Source: Desulfitobacterium sp.
GTDB lineage: Bacteria > Bacillota > Desulfitobacteriia > Desulfitobacteriales > Desulfitobacteriaceae
Direction: 5' to 3'
NCBI GenBank assembly: GCA_012799495.1
Contig: JAAZLD010000363.1
Location: forward strand, 1-6,373
Length of the DNA stretch: 6,373 bases
The notes under the pieces were generated by a model. That model worked only from the letters and a program-made list of their open reading frames with translations, had not been told where the DNA came from and did no database searches. Each line of letters opens with the position of its first letter. Position 1 is the stretch's first letter. Position numbers and translations under genes: made by a program. Shown piece after piece: positions 5,684 to 6,373 of the stretch.

Positions 5684-6373
5684 TTAGGAATTAGGATTAT
5701 TTCCTTCACCCATATCCTTGCTATAAACGATATTATTTACCACTGCACCAGATGCACCAAGGGGTCTCATAACTTCTCCATTAACTGTTACATTTACTCC
5801 ACCAGCATTACCTACTCTTACTAATTCAACCTGCTCTTTTCCTCTTAGCTCTTTCGTCACTCCAGGACTAAAAGTTCCTTCTAAGGTTGGTTGCCCATCT
5901 ACATTAACCCGTATCCAGCAATTTTCTGTAAAAGCTAATTGGACTACTACCTCATCATTGTAAGGGTCTGTAGTAGCAGGTGGTTCCTCTTTTTCAACAG
6001 ATTCTGATGCTGGGAGCTCTTCATTTTCCTGTTGAACTATCTCCTCCTGAGGAGCTGTTGGTAAAGGAGGTGTAATATCTTCAGGGCTTATATTATTTCC
6101 CTCTGGTTTACTCCAGGAAGCAATACCAATCACAACCCCTAAAGCAATTGCACCTGCCAACCCTATCAGTGCAGGCTTTAGCCATTTTGCTCCTTTACGG
6201 GGGATATTGGAAACCGGTCGATATACTTCAGGTTCTACTTCATCATTAGAGGTACGATAAAGAGCTAATACCTCTTCTGGATCAATACCTAAATGTTTTG
6301 CATATGTCCTTAGAAAACCTTTAGTGTAGGTTGCACCTGGTAAAATTTCATAATCTTCTTCCTCCAAGGCTTC
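5684..6373 (-). CDS. rodZ: RodZ-like cell-shape protein (HTH_25/DUF4115), N-terminus cut by window edge
   Basis: The C-terminal 229 residues of a RodZ/YmfM-type bitopic membrane protein, which in studied bacteria links the MreB cytoskeleton to the wall-synthesis machinery. The visible part opens with the last helices of the cytoplasmic HTH_25 domain (EALEEEDYEILPGATYTKGF, then LGIDPEEVLALYR). A basic stretch (RKGAKWLK) and one transmembrane segment at about visible residues 66-86 follow. Then come a Pro/Glu-rich extracytoplasmic linker (about 88-138) and a C-terminal beta-rich RodZ/DUF4115 domain (about 140-217, VQLAFTENCWIRVNVDG). The frame is open to the edge and the HTH core is missing, so the true start lies outside; the TTG at 6367 is an internal leucine. 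The stop is TAA. yajQ follows after 29 bases. Its place upstream of rimO-pgsA fits the Firmicutes ftsK-rodZ-rimO-pgsA cluster. Confidence in the family is high; interaction with MreB is inferred. Confidence 0.88.
   Translation of the reverse strand, partial: EALEEEDYEILPGATYTKGFLRTYAKHLGIDPEEVLALYRTSNDEVEPEVYRPVSNIPRKGAKWLKPALIGLAGAIALGVVIGIASWSKPEGNNISPEDITPPLPTAPQEEIVQQENEELPASESVEKEEPPATTDPYNDEVVVQLAFTENCWIRVNVDGQPTLEGTFSPGVTKELRGKEQVELVRVGNAGGVNVTVNGEVMRPLGASGAVVNNIVYSKDMGEGNNPNS

Overview
The window looks like a low-GC Firmicutes chromosome, probably a member of the Clostridia. The reasons are AT-rich DNA, strong GAGG-type ribosome binding sites, frequent GTG/TTG starts, compact intrinsic terminators and the gene neighbourhood. 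From family knowledge, many Firmicutes carry ftsK - rodZ/ymfM - rimO - pgsA - cinA - recA in this order. Here the rodZ-like gene and rimO-pgsA are both present, but yajQ, a YgiQ-family radical SAM gene and an unrecognised zinc-finger-like gene lie between them. The genus cannot be fixed from the sequence.

Layout on the minus strand, in transcription order from the right edge: (1) the 3' part of a rodZ-like membrane protein gene, cut by the window edge, followed 29 bases later by yajQ and then an intrinsic terminator. (2) A separate ygiQ unit with its own sigma-A-like promoter and a very strong ribosome binding site. Its best start appears to be a rare ATT codon, 13 codons upstream of the first GTG. 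(3) rimO and pgsA, overlapping by 4 bases (GTGA), driven by a near-consensus promoter (TTGACA-18-TATACT) and closed by a 15-bp hairpin terminator. The only convincing plus-strand gene (2438-3028) lies between ygiQ and rimO. It is convergent with ygiQ, with a terminator between them, and divergent from rimO, with overlapping promoters. It encodes an acidic 196-residue protein with a CxC...CxxxxC cysteine set near its N-terminus.

The left 330 bases hold no recognisable gene. They are very AT-rich and carry many TATAC/TATAT units, seven of them at roughly 10-14 base steps between 63 and 140. Where cinA-recA might be expected after pgsA there is a terminator and this non-coding stretch.

Functionally the genes are housekeeping: cell shape (RodZ-like), a nucleotide-binding UPF0234 protein (YajQ), two radical SAM enzymes (RimO modifies ribosomal protein S12; YgiQ has no established reaction) and phosphatidylglycerol phosphate synthesis (PgsA). 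I see no mobile element, CRISPR array, tRNA or rRNA. The points most worth a second look are the probable AUU start of ygiQ, the uncharacterised zinc-finger-like gene with its interlocked promoter, and the TATA-unit array.
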